In this document: piece after piece, positions 27,191-35,696 of the stretch | Position numbering within the stretch: position 1 is the stretch's first letter | How the letters are laid out: each line of letters opens with the position of its first letter | From: Serratia odorifera | GTDB taxonomy: Bacteria; Pseudomonadota; Gammaproteobacteria; Enterobacterales; Enterobacteriaceae | Assembly (NCBI RefSeq): GCF_900635445.1 | Contig: NZ_LR134117.1 | Coordinates: 310,001 to 374,000, forward strand | Direction of reading: 5' to 3' | DNA: 64,000 bases | Program-made: the position numbers and the translations under genes | The notes under the pieces: model-generated | Told to the model about the DNA's origin: nothing | The model's input: only the letters and a program-made list of their open reading frames with translations | The model's database searches: none

Positions 27191-27205
27191 GAGAAATTTT
27201 TTCTC
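27191..27205. promoter_or_regulatory. Inverted repeat in the decR/cysteine-lyase intergenic region
   Basis: GAGAAA and TTTCTC are perfect 6-bp arms around a 3-base centre. Lies 13 bases before decR, so it may mediate autoregulation. Regulator assignment is inference. Confidence 0.4.
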
Positions 27206-27221
27206 TTATTTGGCGATTAAA

Positions 27222-27249
27222 CAGGAAAAATGGCAATCTTTTTTTCCTG
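27222..27249. promoter_or_regulatory. Candidate DecR operator, 9-bp inverted repeat
   Basis: CAGGAAAAA (27222-27230) and TTTTTCCTG (27241-27249) are exact inverted arms separated by 10 bases, so equivalent bases are about two helical turns apart, as expected for an Lrp-family dimer of dimers. It stands between the divergent decR and the cysteine synthase-like gene. Confidence 0.5.
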
Positions 27250-27299
27250 GCAACGCGCTATGCTACGCGCAAAACAACTTACTAGTTTAAGGCCAGACG

Positions 27300-28340
27300 A
27301 TGACAAACACTTGGGTAAAATATGCTATCGGTGAAATAGAAGCGGATTTCCAGCGCTCCGCCGACACCCACCTGATCCGCCTCAACCTGGCTGAGTTTCC
27401 CGGCATTCACCTTTATCTGAAGGATGAAAGCACCCACCCGACCGGCAGCCTCAAGCATCGCCTGGCCCGTTCGCTGTTTTTGTACGGATTGTGCAATGGC
27501 TGGATCAACCAGAATACGCCGATTATCGAAGCTTCTTCCGGCAGCACTGCGGTATCGGAAGCCTACTTCGCGCGCATGATTGGCCTGCCGTTCATTGCGG
27601 TGATGCCATCTTGCACCGCGCGGCGCAAAGTGGAGCAAATTACCTTCTATGGCGGCCGCTGCCACTTTGTCGATCATGCCGCACAGATCTATGCCACTTC
27701 TGAACAACTGGCCCAAGAGCTGAATGGCCACTATATGGATCAGTTCACCTACGCCGAACGTGCGACCGACTGGCGCGGTAACAACAATATTGCCGACAGT
27801 ATTTTTCGCCAGATGGCGCGCGAACCGTTCCCGGTGCCGAAACACATCGTGATGAGCGCCGGCACCGGCGGTACCTCGGCAACGCTGGGCCGCTATATCC
27901 GCTATCAAGGGCATGATACGCAACTGACGGTAGTCGATCCGGAAAACTCGGTGTTCTATGACTGTTTCCAGCACCACGATCGCACGCTGATCGGCAGCTG
28001 TGGCAGCCGGATAGAAGGTATCGGACGCCCACGCGCGGAACCGTCGTTTATTCCTTCGGTGATCGACAATATGCTGCGCGTACCGGATGCCGCCAGCGTT
28101 GCCACCATCCACTGGCTGGAAGGCATTCTGGGGCGCAAGGTGGGCGCATCCACCGGCACCAATCTGTGGGGAGCGCTGCAACTGGCCAGGCAAATGCGTG
28201 AGCGTGGAGAACAAGGCGCTATCGTCACCTTGCTGTGCGATAGCGGCGAACGCTATCTGGATACCTACTACAACCCGCAATGGGTCAGCAGCCATATCGG
28301 CGATCTGACGCCGTACCTGGAACAGCTGCGCAACCTGTAA
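27300..28340 (+). CDS. PLP-dependent cysteine synthase-family enzyme, probable cysteine desulfhydrase
   Basis: A 346-residue fold-type II PLP enzyme. The Lys of HPTGSLKHRLA is the Schiff-base lysine, EASSGSTAVSEA is the substrate-binding loop corresponding to the TSGNT loop of CysK, and SAGTGGTSATLGRY is the phosphate-binding glycine loop. Sequence character resembles the Cds1-type desulfhydrase group, which releases hydrogen sulfide from cysteine, more than biosynthetic CysK. The divergent partner decR, a cysteine-sensing regulator, supports a cysteine detoxification role. E. coli has no gene here between ybaO and cof. Enzyme family sure, reaction inferred. Confidence 0.87.
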   Translation: MTNTWVKYAIGEIEADFQRSADTHLIRLNLAEFPGIHLYLKDESTHPTGSLKHRLARSLFLYGLCNGWINQNTPIIEASSGSTAVSEAYFARMIGLPFIAVMPSCTARRKVEQITFYGGRCHFVDHAAQIYATSEQLAQELNGHYMDQFTYAERATDWRGNNNIADSIFRQMAREPFPVPKHIVMSAGTGGTSATLGRYIRYQGHDTQLTVVDPENSVFYDCFQHHDRTLIGSCGSRIEGIGRPRAEPSFIPSVIDNMLRVPDAASVATIHWLEGILGRKVGASTGTNLWGALQLARQMRERGEQGAIVTLLCDSGERYLDTYYNPQWVSSHIGDLTPYLEQLRNL

Positions 28341-28371
28341 GTCACCCGCGCATCCCGCAGGCGACAGCGAT

Positions 28372-28398
28372 AAAAAAAGCCGGGTAATCATACCCGGC
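28372..28398 (-). terminator. Terminator between cof and the cysteine synthase-like gene
   Basis: GCCGGGTA (28379-28386) and TACCCGGC (28391-28398) with loop ATCA; read leftward it is followed by seven T, which fits the end of cof. It also lies just past the rightward gene. Confidence 0.85.
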
Positions 28399-28418
28399 CG
28401 GCTGCAAGGGGGGCTCCG

Positions 28419-29237
28419 CTATACGGGGGTATATGGGGAGCCAGGTGAACACAGCCAATGGTTCAAATAGTGGGCCACCGCCTGCGTTTGGCAGTGGCCG
28501 ATAACCGTAAGTTGCGGCAGTTGCGCTTTCAACTGCGGTAATGCATTGCCCATCACCACGCCGTGGCCGACGGCGGCGAGCATTTCCTTATCATTCATCG
28601 CATCGCCAAACGCCATGCACTCCGCCATGGAGACGCCCAGGTGAGCGCCGAGTACGGTCAGCGCCGCCCCCTTATTGCAGCCCAGCGGCAGCACTTCCAG
28701 GCAATCGTAAGCCGAAAAACACAGATCCACCCGCCCGGCAAAATGCGCCTGCAACTGCGTCTGCAACCGCATCAGTTCCTGATGCGCTCCTACGAAACAT
28801 ACCTTGCTGTTACCGCTGGTCGGCAGGTTGCGCGGATCGGTCAGCTGAAAATGAAAACCGCTCAGATGGTGCGCCCGCAACAGTTCCGGCGCAGCAAATT
28901 CGGTCAGCCACCCCTCATCACGAAAAACGTGCATGCTGGCCGAGGTATCCCACTGACGATGCAGCAGCTGTTCGGCAATCTGCGCCGGCAAATCGCTGGC
29001 ATGCAGTTGCTGCCCGCGATTATCGTAGACCCGGGTGCCGTTACCGGTAATCAGGTAGCCCTGCAGGCCCAACTGCGCCATGATCGGTTGCGCATCAAGG
29101 TAATGACGGCCAGTGGCGAAGGTAACGATCATCTCGCGTTCAACCAATTGATTCAGCGCAGCCAGCGTTTCCGGCCCAATGCGATGGTCGGGAGTCAGCA
29201 ATGTGCCATCCATATCGAACGCTGCCAGGCGATACAT
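28419..29237 (-). CDS. cof: HMP-PP phosphatase Cof, HAD superfamily
   Basis: A 272-residue HAD-IIB hydrolase, same length as E. coli Cof, which hydrolyses the thiamine intermediate HMP pyrophosphate and various sugar phosphates including pyridoxal phosphate. Motif I is DMDGTLL (Asp8 nucleophile, Asp10 acid-base), motif II FATGRH, motif III Lys (GCNKGAAL) and motif IV FGDAMNDKEML. The C2B cap lies between. Single gene with its own terminator, divergent from the ybaE-like gene. Confidence 0.94.
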   Translation of the reverse strand: MYRLAAFDMDGTLLTPDHRIGPETLAALNQLVEREMIVTFATGRHYLDAQPIMAQLGLQGYLITGNGTRVYDNRGQQLHASDLPAQIAEQLLHRQWDTSASMHVFRDEGWLTEFAAPELLRAHHLSGFHFQLTDPRNLPTSGNSKVCFVGAHQELMRLQTQLQAHFAGRVDLCFSAYDCLEVLPLGCNKGAALTVLGAHLGVSMAECMAFGDAMNDKEMLAAVGHGVVMGNALPQLKAQLPQLTVIGHCQTQAVAHYLNHWLCSPGSPYTPV

Positions 29238-29397
29238 AAAGACCTCATAAATGTCGAATCAGTTACCGTGCTGAAAGTATGGGGTGGTATTTACGGAAGT
29301 AATAGTGAACAATTTGAAAAAACCGTTCCTGATTTATCAACGATAAATTCCATACCGCAGCCAACGGCGCGGCAGCATGGAATAACGAGGGGATGCC

Positions 29398-31098
29398 ATG
29401 CGCCTGATTCACCGTCTTGGCCAGTATCAACGCCTGTATCAACAACTCGGTAGCGAACCGGTATTAATGACCATGGCGCAGCTGGCGGCGTTGTTTTATT
29501 GCAGTGAACGACACGCACGCACCCTGGTGCAACAAATGCAGCACCAGGGCTGGCTGAGTTGGCATTCACAGGCCGGTCGCGGCAAACGCGCCAGCCTGCA
29601 GTGTCTGAAAATGCCGGACGAGCTGCGCAGCGCACTGTTACAACGCCTATTACAGCAAGGCGATCATCAAGGCGCGCTGGCGCTGGTTCGATTGGATCCG
29701 CAACATCTGCAGGAGGTGCTGAGCCCGCACCTCGGCGGGCAATGGCAGGCGGATAGCCCAACGTTGCGTATCCCTTATTATCGGCGATTGGAATCGCTGG
29801 ATCCGTTGTCGCTCACCGGTCGCGCGGAACAGCATCTGGTTTCCACTCTGCACGCCGGCTTGACTCGCTTTACGACCGGCAACCGGCTTCCACAGCCGGA
29901 TCTGGCGCACCACTGGCAAATCAGCCCCGACGGCCTGCGTTGGCAGTTTTTTCTGCGTAGTCAATTGCGTTGGCATAACGGCGAACCGCTCAGCGGCCAG
30001 CAACTATTGCAGACCCTGGAAAAACTGCGCTCGCACCCGCGCAGCATGCCGAGTCTGGCAAGCGTCGCCGCGATCGCTCTGCCACATGCGTTATGCATCC
30101 AGTTCGATCTGCATACGCCGGATTATTGGCTGGCGCATCGATTGGCCGACTTGCCCTGCCTGATGACCCACCCGGAAAATGCTACGCTCGGCGCCGGCGC
30201 GTTCAAGCTGACGCTGAACGAACCGCACCTGGTACGGTTGGAACAGCACCCGTATTATCATTTGCAACACCCGTACCTGGAGAGTATCGAATACTGGATC
30301 ACACCGGCGCTGGCGGCCGGCGGCGACGCCAGTTGTCAGCATCCGGTACGCATCACCATCGGCCAGCAGGAGGAACTGCCCTTTGCCCGACCGGTACAAC
30401 GCAGCATGAGCCTCGGCTGGTGTTATCTGGCGCTCAACCTGCGACGCGGCACACTCAGCCAGGCCCAGGGCAAGAAGCTGCTGATGCTGATCCAGCGGTC
30501 TGGCCTGCTGGCCAACCTGCCGATCCCCAATGGCGTCATCACCCCCAGCCAGGAAATGCTGCCTGGCTGGGCCATTCCGCAGCACTCGGCCGCTAAAAAC
30601 CTGGCGTTGCCACCAAAACTCACGCTGCTGTATCGCCCGCCGGTGGAACTGATGACGGTAACCCAGGCGCTGAAAGCGCTATTGGCCGAACACGGCTGTG
30701 AGTTGGAGATCCGTTATTTTTCCGGCAAGCGTTGGCAGAGCGCGGAACAAATCGCCGAGGCCGATTTGCTGCTGGCCGATAATCTGATCGGTGAAGCACC
30801 GGAGGCAACCTTGGAAAGCTGGCTGCGGCAGGACGCGCTGTGGCAGGCCATTTTGCCGCCGTCCGCGGCCCGCCAGCAGACGCACAGGCTGCGGCAAATT
30901 CAGCAATACCCGGACGAGTCGCGGCGCTTTGCCGCAATGCAGTCTTATTATCAACAATTGATGGAGACGGCGATCATCACTCCGCTGTTCAATTATCAAT
31001 ATCAGGTCAGTGCGCCGCCACGCATTCATGGCGTCACGCTCACCGCTCACGGCTGGTTTGATTTTTGCCAGGCCTGGTTGCCCCCGCCGGTGGCGTAA
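29398..31098 (+). CDS. ybaE: SgrR-family regulator (YbaE)
   Basis: A 566-residue protein with an N-terminal winged helix (about residues 1-110, with MTMAQLAALFYCSERHARTLVQQM) and a C-terminal domain like the solute-binding proteins of peptide ABC transporters (SBP_bac_5), the layout of SgrR. RWQFFLRSQLRWHNGEPLSGQQLL is typical of the binding domain. The target genes and ligand of YbaE are not established; SgrR itself senses sugar-phosphate stress. Located between cof and queC as in E. coli. Confidence 0.9.
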   Translation: MRLIHRLGQYQRLYQQLGSEPVLMTMAQLAALFYCSERHARTLVQQMQHQGWLSWHSQAGRGKRASLQCLKMPDELRSALLQRLLQQGDHQGALALVRLDPQHLQEVLSPHLGGQWQADSPTLRIPYYRRLESLDPLSLTGRAEQHLVSTLHAGLTRFTTGNRLPQPDLAHHWQISPDGLRWQFFLRSQLRWHNGEPLSGQQLLQTLEKLRSHPRSMPSLASVAAIALPHALCIQFDLHTPDYWLAHRLADLPCLMTHPENATLGAGAFKLTLNEPHLVRLEQHPYYHLQHPYLESIEYWITPALAAGGDASCQHPVRITIGQQEELPFARPVQRSMSLGWCYLALNLRRGTLSQAQGKKLLMLIQRSGLLANLPIPNGVITPSQEMLPGWAIPQHSAAKNLALPPKLTLLYRPPVELMTVTQALKALLAEHGCELEIRYFSGKRWQSAEQIAEADLLLADNLIGEAPEATLESWLRQDALWQAILPPSAARQQTHRLRQIQQYPDESRRFAAMQSYYQQLMETAIITPLFNYQYQVSAPPRIHGVTLTAHGWFDFCQAWLPPPVA

Positions 31099-31206
31099 CC
31101 GCCGCTACGCCCAGCCCATCAGTTCTGCTACCATAATGCTGACCAATGTCTTTTATCAGGCCGCCCGAATGTGTATCGGGAATGGCCGCAGCAAAGGAAT
31201 AATTCT

Positions 31207-31905
31207 ATGAGACGTGCCGTAGTGGTATTCAGCGGTGGACAAGACTCCACGACCTGCTTGATCCAGGCTTTGCAGCAGTATGACGAGGTTCACTGCATCA
31301 CCTTCGATTACGGCCAGCGCCATCGCGCTGAGATTGACGTGGCTCAGGAACTGTCACACTCGCTCGGCGCCAAGGCCCACAAGATCCTGGACGTCGGCTT
31401 GCTCAACGAACTGGCAATCAGCAGCCTGACCCGCGACAACATTCCGGTTCCGGCGTTTGGTAGCGAAACCGAGGGCGGCCTGCCGAGCACCTTCGTACCG
31501 GGCCGCAATATCCTGTTCCTGACACTGGCAGCCATCTATGCCTATCAGGTGGAAGCGGAAGCGGTAATTACCGGGGTGTGCGAAACCGACTTTTCCGGTT
31601 ATCCGGACTGTCGCGACGAATTCGTCAAGGCGCTCAATCAGGCCATCGTGCTGGGCATCGCCCGCGATATTCGTTTTGAAACGCCGCTGATGTGGCTTAA
31701 CAAGGCGGAAACCTGGGCGCTGGCGGATTATTACCATCAGCTTGACCGCATACGCCAGGATACCCTGACCTGCTATAACGGCATCAAGGGCGACGGCTGT
31801 GGCGAATGCGCTGCCTGCCACCTGCGCGCCAATGGCCTGACGCAGTATCAAAGCCGACAAGCCGACATCATGGCGAGCCTGAAGCAAAAAACCGGGCTGA
31901 TCTAA
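31207..31905 (+). CDS. queC: 7-cyano-7-deazaguanine synthase QueC
   Basis: Makes preQ0 from 7-carboxy-7-deazaguanine, ammonia and ATP in queuosine tRNA modification. 232 residues from ATG 31207 (MRRAVVVFSGGQDSTTCLIQ). The ATP pyrophosphatase P-loop is SGGQDSTT, the ligand loop FVPGRNI, and the C-terminal zinc site has four cysteines in CYNGIKGDGCGECAAC-type context. Upstream in-frame codons exist to 31171 but the family starts here, and AAAGGAAT is the ribosome site. Confidence 0.95.
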   Translation: MRRAVVVFSGGQDSTTCLIQALQQYDEVHCITFDYGQRHRAEIDVAQELSHSLGAKAHKILDVGLLNELAISSLTRDNIPVPAFGSETEGGLPSTFVPGRNILFLTLAAIYAYQVEAEAVITGVCETDFSGYPDCRDEFVKALNQAIVLGIARDIRFETPLMWLNKAETWALADYYHQLDRIRQDTLTCYNGIKGDGCGECAACHLRANGLTQYQSRQADIMASLKQKTGLI

Positions 31906-31923
31906 GCTCTGCAAGGGCGGCAC

Positions 31924-32355
31924 TCATAGCCGCCCATCGCCCGTGGCGTTGATTACCGGCTGCTGCAGGCTCATCAGGTGCTCACGCAGCTCCCCTTCAA
32001 TCGGTAACGCCCGCTGAGTTTTCAAGTCAACGCAAACAAAAGTCAGCAGCGCATCCGCCACCGCTGAACCTTGTGGTTCCAGGGTCACCTTCTGGCTCAG
32101 CACGCCGCTTTTGCCGTTCAACTGTTCCATCCGGCTGTCGATGCGCAACCTGTCACCCAGCACCGCCGGCTTGCGGTAATTGATGTTGATATTCACCACG
32201 ATGAAGGCGATGTTGTTTTCCGTCATCCAGCGGAAGGCATCCAGATTATCCAGCCATTCCCAGCGAGCCTCCTCCAGGAACTCCAGATAGCGAGCGTTAT
32301 TAACATGTTGATAAACATCAAGGTGATAACCGCGGACTTTAATCAAGGTTTGCAT
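31924..32355 (-). CDS. fadM: Long-chain acyl-CoA thioesterase FadM (YbaW)
   Basis: A 143-residue single hot-dog thioesterase starting MQTLIKVRGYHLDVYQHVNNARYLEFLEE; the D-x-x-x-H-V-N-N-A-R segment is the 4-hydroxybenzoyl-CoA-type active site, with the Asp and the tetrad around it. FadM removes oleate-derived acyl-CoA that stalls in beta-oxidation. The frame extends upstream to 32496 but without family similarity. Convergent with queC with only 18 bases between. Confidence 0.93.
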   Translation of the reverse strand: MQTLIKVRGYHLDVYQHVNNARYLEFLEEARWEWLDNLDAFRWMTENNIAFIVVNININYRKPAVLGDRLRIDSRMEQLNGKSGVLSQKVTLEPQGSAVADALLTFVCVDLKTQRALPIEGELREHLMSLQQPVINATGDGRL

Positions 32356-32512
32356 AATGCACGTTCGCTCCTGCCCGGTGGTAACAAAATAAGGCGAGGC
32401 GATAGATTGCGCCCCGCCAATGTGAGAATGTGTCACACACTGGTATGACCTGTAAAAATGTAGCAGAGGAATGCGGCGGCCAGCATATTTTGCCACGCGG
32501 CCGCGATCCGGA

Positions 32513-32890
32513 TCACATTTTCAGCCGGCCACGATTACGTTCAAACAACGACAAACCTATGCCTGGCACCTCCTGTAACTGGTCAATTTCGGTAAACGGC
32601 CCATGCTGCTCGCGGTAGCGCACGATCGCCTCGGCCTTTTTCAACCCAACGCCATTGAGCACGCTGGCCAACTGTTCCGCATCCGCCTGATTGATGCTTA
32701 CCGTCGCTTCAACCTCGGCGGCTGCCGTCGGCGCTTTTGCCGCAGAGGCCGTCGTGGCGGCTTTTTGGCCCGCAGCCGGTTTCTCCGCCGCCATCGCCGG
32801 CGCCAGCGTCAGCAGCAACAACGTGGTTGCCAACAGGGTTTTGATGCTGTGCCGATAACCTTGAACCTGACTGATTTCGTTTGATGTCAT
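32513..32890 (-). CDS. ybaV: Helix-hairpin-helix protein of the ComEA type (YbaV)
   Basis: 125 residues: a predicted signal peptide or N-terminal anchor (hydrophobic TLLATTLLLLTLAPAMA, cleavage after AMA), an Ala/Lys-rich linker of about 30 residues, then a C-terminal double helix-hairpin-helix module (SINQADAEQLASVLNGVGLKKAEAIV ... VPGIGLSLFE) of the ComEA DNA-receptor type. The likely role is periplasmic DNA binding, possibly in uptake of DNA; E. coli YbaV is not characterised in detail. Located between fadM and ppiD as in E. coli. Confidence 0.9.
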   Translation of the reverse strand: MTSNEISQVQGYRHSIKTLLATTLLLLTLAPAMAAEKPAAGQKAATTASAAKAPTAAAEVEATVSINQADAEQLASVLNGVGLKKAEAIVRYREQHGPFTEIDQLQEVPGIGLSLFERNRGRLKM

Positions 32891-32973
32891 TGCTGTATCC
32901 TCCTTGTATTTGACAGCACGGTCACCTTGCGGCAGATACTCGGCGACAGCAATCGACGGATGTTAAATATGGA

Positions 32974-32995
32974 AAAGGCCGCGAAAGCGGCCTTT
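32974..32995 (-). terminator. Terminator of ppiD
   Basis: AAAGGCCGC pairs with GCGGCCTTT around GAAA; read leftward it ends in TTTT. 35 bases past the ppiD stop. Confidence 0.7.
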
Positions 32996-33029
32996 GGTGA
33001 TTACATCGGGTTGCAGAAAAATGCGCGGG

Positions 33030-34913
33030 TTATTGCGGCTGTTGTTCGGCGGCGCCCATTTTGATCTTGGCTTCTTTGCGCAGATTGGCCAGCAGCGAAT
33101 CGAAGGTTACGCCGATCGCGCTTTCCTGCATTTTGCCGGCAAAGGTTTTCATTTCATCAGCCGGCAGCGTTCCTGGCTTCACCGCCTCCAGGGCAATCAG
33201 CACTACGTTGTCCTGGCGATCCTGTGACATGCCGTATACCGGCTTGCCTTGCTGCGGGTGCGGCAGGGCAAATACGCTTTCGGTCAGTTGGCTATCTTCC
33301 GGCGCACGCGCCATCTTCTGCACGGCACCAAAGCTCAGGCCGGCCGCTTTCAACGCCTCATCGCCCTTACCCTGCTTCAGTTCGACCAGCAGCTTCTCGC
33401 CCTGCAGTTTGGCCTGCTGCACCGCCTTGTTGCGCTTAACCAGCTCGGCAACGTGATCCTTTACCTTGTCAAATGGTTCAACGCCTTCCGGCTTGTGACC
33501 CGAGACGCGAATAACAAAGGCGCGATCGCCCTCAACGTTGATCACATCCGAGTTGCTACCCGGACTACCGTTTTCGCCGATCAGCGAGCCGTCGAAGATC
33601 GCCTGCACCACCGGTTTGAAGTTCAGTTCAGCCGGCACGTTATCCCGTGTGAACCAGGCGGTTTTCGCAGCTTTTACGCCTGCGGCTTCTTCTGCCGACG
33701 CCAGCGACTCGTTGTCATTGGTAGCGGCTTCGCTGACTTTTTGCTGCAACGCATAATAGGCGTCGACCGCTTTCTCTTGCTTGACCTTGTCGGCGATGCT
33801 GTCACGTACTTCGCTCAACGGCTTGAGCTTTTCCGGCTCAACGTCATTGAGGCGTACGATCAGGTAGCCTACCGAGGATTTCACTACGCCGGAAAGCTGG
33901 CCTTTTTCGCTCAGTTTGGCTTCTTTCAGCTCGTCTGCGGTGGTATCAGGCTCCAACCAACCCAGCTCGCCGCCGTTGCGTTTGGAGATGATGTCGGTGG
34001 ACTTCTCTTTTGCCAGCGTGGCGAAGTCGGCGCCTTTGTTCAGCTCATCCAGCACCGCCTTGGCTTCGGCTTCGGTTTTCAGCTGGATGACGCTGTAGTT
34101 CTTGCGTTCCGGCTGGCCGTAGCTGCTTTTGTGCTGGTCGTAATACGCGCTGATGTCCGCATCGTTTACGGTGATCTTGCTTTGCATCGCGGCGGCATCC
34201 ATCGGGATATAGCTGACTTCCACCTGCTCTGGCGCAATGAAGCTGTTCTTGTTCTGGTTGTAATACTCTTTGAGCTCGTCATCGCTGACGTTCTGCTTGG
34301 CTTGCAACGCATTCAGATCGATGGTTGCCAGGCGCACATCACGCTCTTGCAATACCAGCGCGGCCATCGCGTCAGACTCGCTCGGCAGGACGAAGCCGGA
34401 GTTGCCGAACGCCTGGATCACCTGCTGGTTAAGCAGTTGCTGGCGCATTGACTGCGCATAGTTGTCGGCGCTGTACCCCATGCGGGTGATCAGATCGAGA
34501 TACTTGGCGTTATCGAACTGGCCGTTAGTCTGGAAATAAGGCGCTTTGCGAATCGCATCCTTGACCTGATCGTCGCTGATGCTCAGACCCAGTTTCTTGG
34601 CGTACTGATCAAGCAGCATGTTGTCGATCAGCTGTGACAGCGCCTGTTGGCGCAGCTGCTGCATGTAACCTTCATTACCGGCCAGCGCAGAGAACTGTTC
34701 GCCCAACTGCTGCTGCATACGGCTACGTTCGCTCTGGAAGGCCTGCTCCAGCTGAGCGCGTTCGATCACCTGGCCATTTACTTTCGCTGCATAATCGCCG
34801 GAACCGCCGATCAGGTAGTTACCCACCCCGGTCAATACAAATGACAAGATGATCAGGGCCAGGATTATTTTGAGCACGACGTTGTTAGCTGCCGCGCGTA
34901 AATTGTCCATCAT
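33030..34913 (-). CDS. ppiD: Periplasmic chaperone PpiD
   Basis: A 627-residue inner-membrane anchored chaperone near the Sec translocon. One membrane helix (about residues 16-34, VLKIILALIILSFVLTGVG) is followed by a SurA-like chaperone N-region, a parvulin-type domain around residues 265-360 (KNYSVIQLKTEAEAKAVLDELNKGADFATLAKE, KRNGGELGWLE) and a C-terminal helical domain. E. coli PpiD's parvulin domain is catalytically inactive. It is next to hupB and belongs to the lon-hupB-ppiD neighbourhood. Intact, in contrast to its neighbours hupB and lon. Confidence 0.95.
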   Translation of the reverse strand: MMDNLRAAANNVVLKIILALIILSFVLTGVGNYLIGGSGDYAAKVNGQVIERAQLEQAFQSERSRMQQQLGEQFSALAGNEGYMQQLRQQALSQLIDNMLLDQYAKKLGLSISDDQVKDAIRKAPYFQTNGQFDNAKYLDLITRMGYSADNYAQSMRQQLLNQQVIQAFGNSGFVLPSESDAMAALVLQERDVRLATIDLNALQAKQNVSDDELKEYYNQNKNSFIAPEQVEVSYIPMDAAAMQSKITVNDADISAYYDQHKSSYGQPERKNYSVIQLKTEAEAKAVLDELNKGADFATLAKEKSTDIISKRNGGELGWLEPDTTADELKEAKLSEKGQLSGVVKSSVGYLIVRLNDVEPEKLKPLSEVRDSIADKVKQEKAVDAYYALQQKVSEAATNDNESLASAEEAAGVKAAKTAWFTRDNVPAELNFKPVVQAIFDGSLIGENGSPGSNSDVINVEGDRAFVIRVSGHKPEGVEPFDKVKDHVAELVKRNKAVQQAKLQGEKLLVELKQGKGDEALKAAGLSFGAVQKMARAPEDSQLTESVFALPHPQQGKPVYGMSQDRQDNVVLIALEAVKPGTLPADEMKTFAGKMQESAIGVTFDSLLANLRKEAKIKMGAAEQQPQ

Positions 34914-35098
34914 AGTGTGACAACGCTCCGCTGTGATGTATTCCCTTTATGCGTCAGACTGCTGGCGCGCCGACTCCTGCACCTATCCCGACTGGGTACT
35001 GCACGTACCTGCCGAAGGAGCGTTGCCGTCTTGCTGCAACCCGATGCTGCCGGGCATAGATTAAAAACCCTTGTGCAGGCGCGTTCCCTGCGACAAAA

Positions 35099-35125
35099 AT
35101 AAAAAAAGCGCATCAAACGATGCGC
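35099..35125 (-). terminator. Terminator of hupB
   Basis: GCGCATC (35108-35114) and GATGCGC (35119-35125), loop AAAC in the plus strand, with a run of T when read leftward. Confidence 0.82.
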
Positions 35126-35209
35126 CTTGTATCTTACCTTACCAACTCCGTTGCGTCAGGTGATTGTTTGACACAAAACCCATTGACGCTAACCGGTTAG
35201 ACGCTGCAA

Positions 35210-35483
35210 TCAGTTTACCGCGTCTTTCAGCGCTTTACCTGCACGGAAAGCCGGTACTTTAGCAGCAGCGATTTTGATTTCTTTACCGGTCTGCGGATTA
35301 CGGCCGGTGCGGGCAGAACGCTCACGCACGGTGAAAGAACCGAAACCAACCAGAGCTACATCATCCCCCTTCCTTCAGGGAGTCAGTTACGGATGCAATG
35401 ATTGCATCTAAAGCACGTCCAGCTGCCGCTTTGGAAATATCAGCACCTGCGGCAATTTTGTCGATCAGTTGTGACTTATTCAC
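35210..35483 (-). CDS. hupB: DNA-binding protein HU-beta (frameshifted in this sequence)
   Basis: Histone-like HU beta subunit, bends and compacts DNA with HU-alpha. Starts at GTG 35483 as in E. coli (VNKSQLIDKIAAGADISKAA). A run of five C in the plus strand at 35365-35369 has one base too many, so the frame stops soon after DSLKEGG; dropping it restores DDVALVGFGSFTVRERSARTGRNPQTGK, the beta-arm with the intercalating proline, and ends ALKDAVN at 35210 with 90 residues exactly. No complete HU frame is open in the sequence as given. Located between lon and ppiD. Confidence 0.92.
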
Positions 35484-35696
35484 TCTATCATCCCCTCTAG
35501 AATTCTATCGTCGCGCCGAAAAATCCCTACGGCGCGACAGCGCAGCTGTTATATCAAGCCCGTCGAACCTGTGCAAGTGCCCACAATAGGACAGAACGCA
35601 GGCCAACAGTAGTCTAACTTAGCGGCACAAAAAAATACTGGCAGTCAGAAATGGCTTGCCAGCATAAGTTTTATCAATGGATTTTGCTATACGTCA

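Noticed and set aside
35201..35500. Real hupB pseudogene
   Set aside because: A single extra base in a homopolymer explains it and the restored protein is exactly 90 residues, so no evidence of decay.
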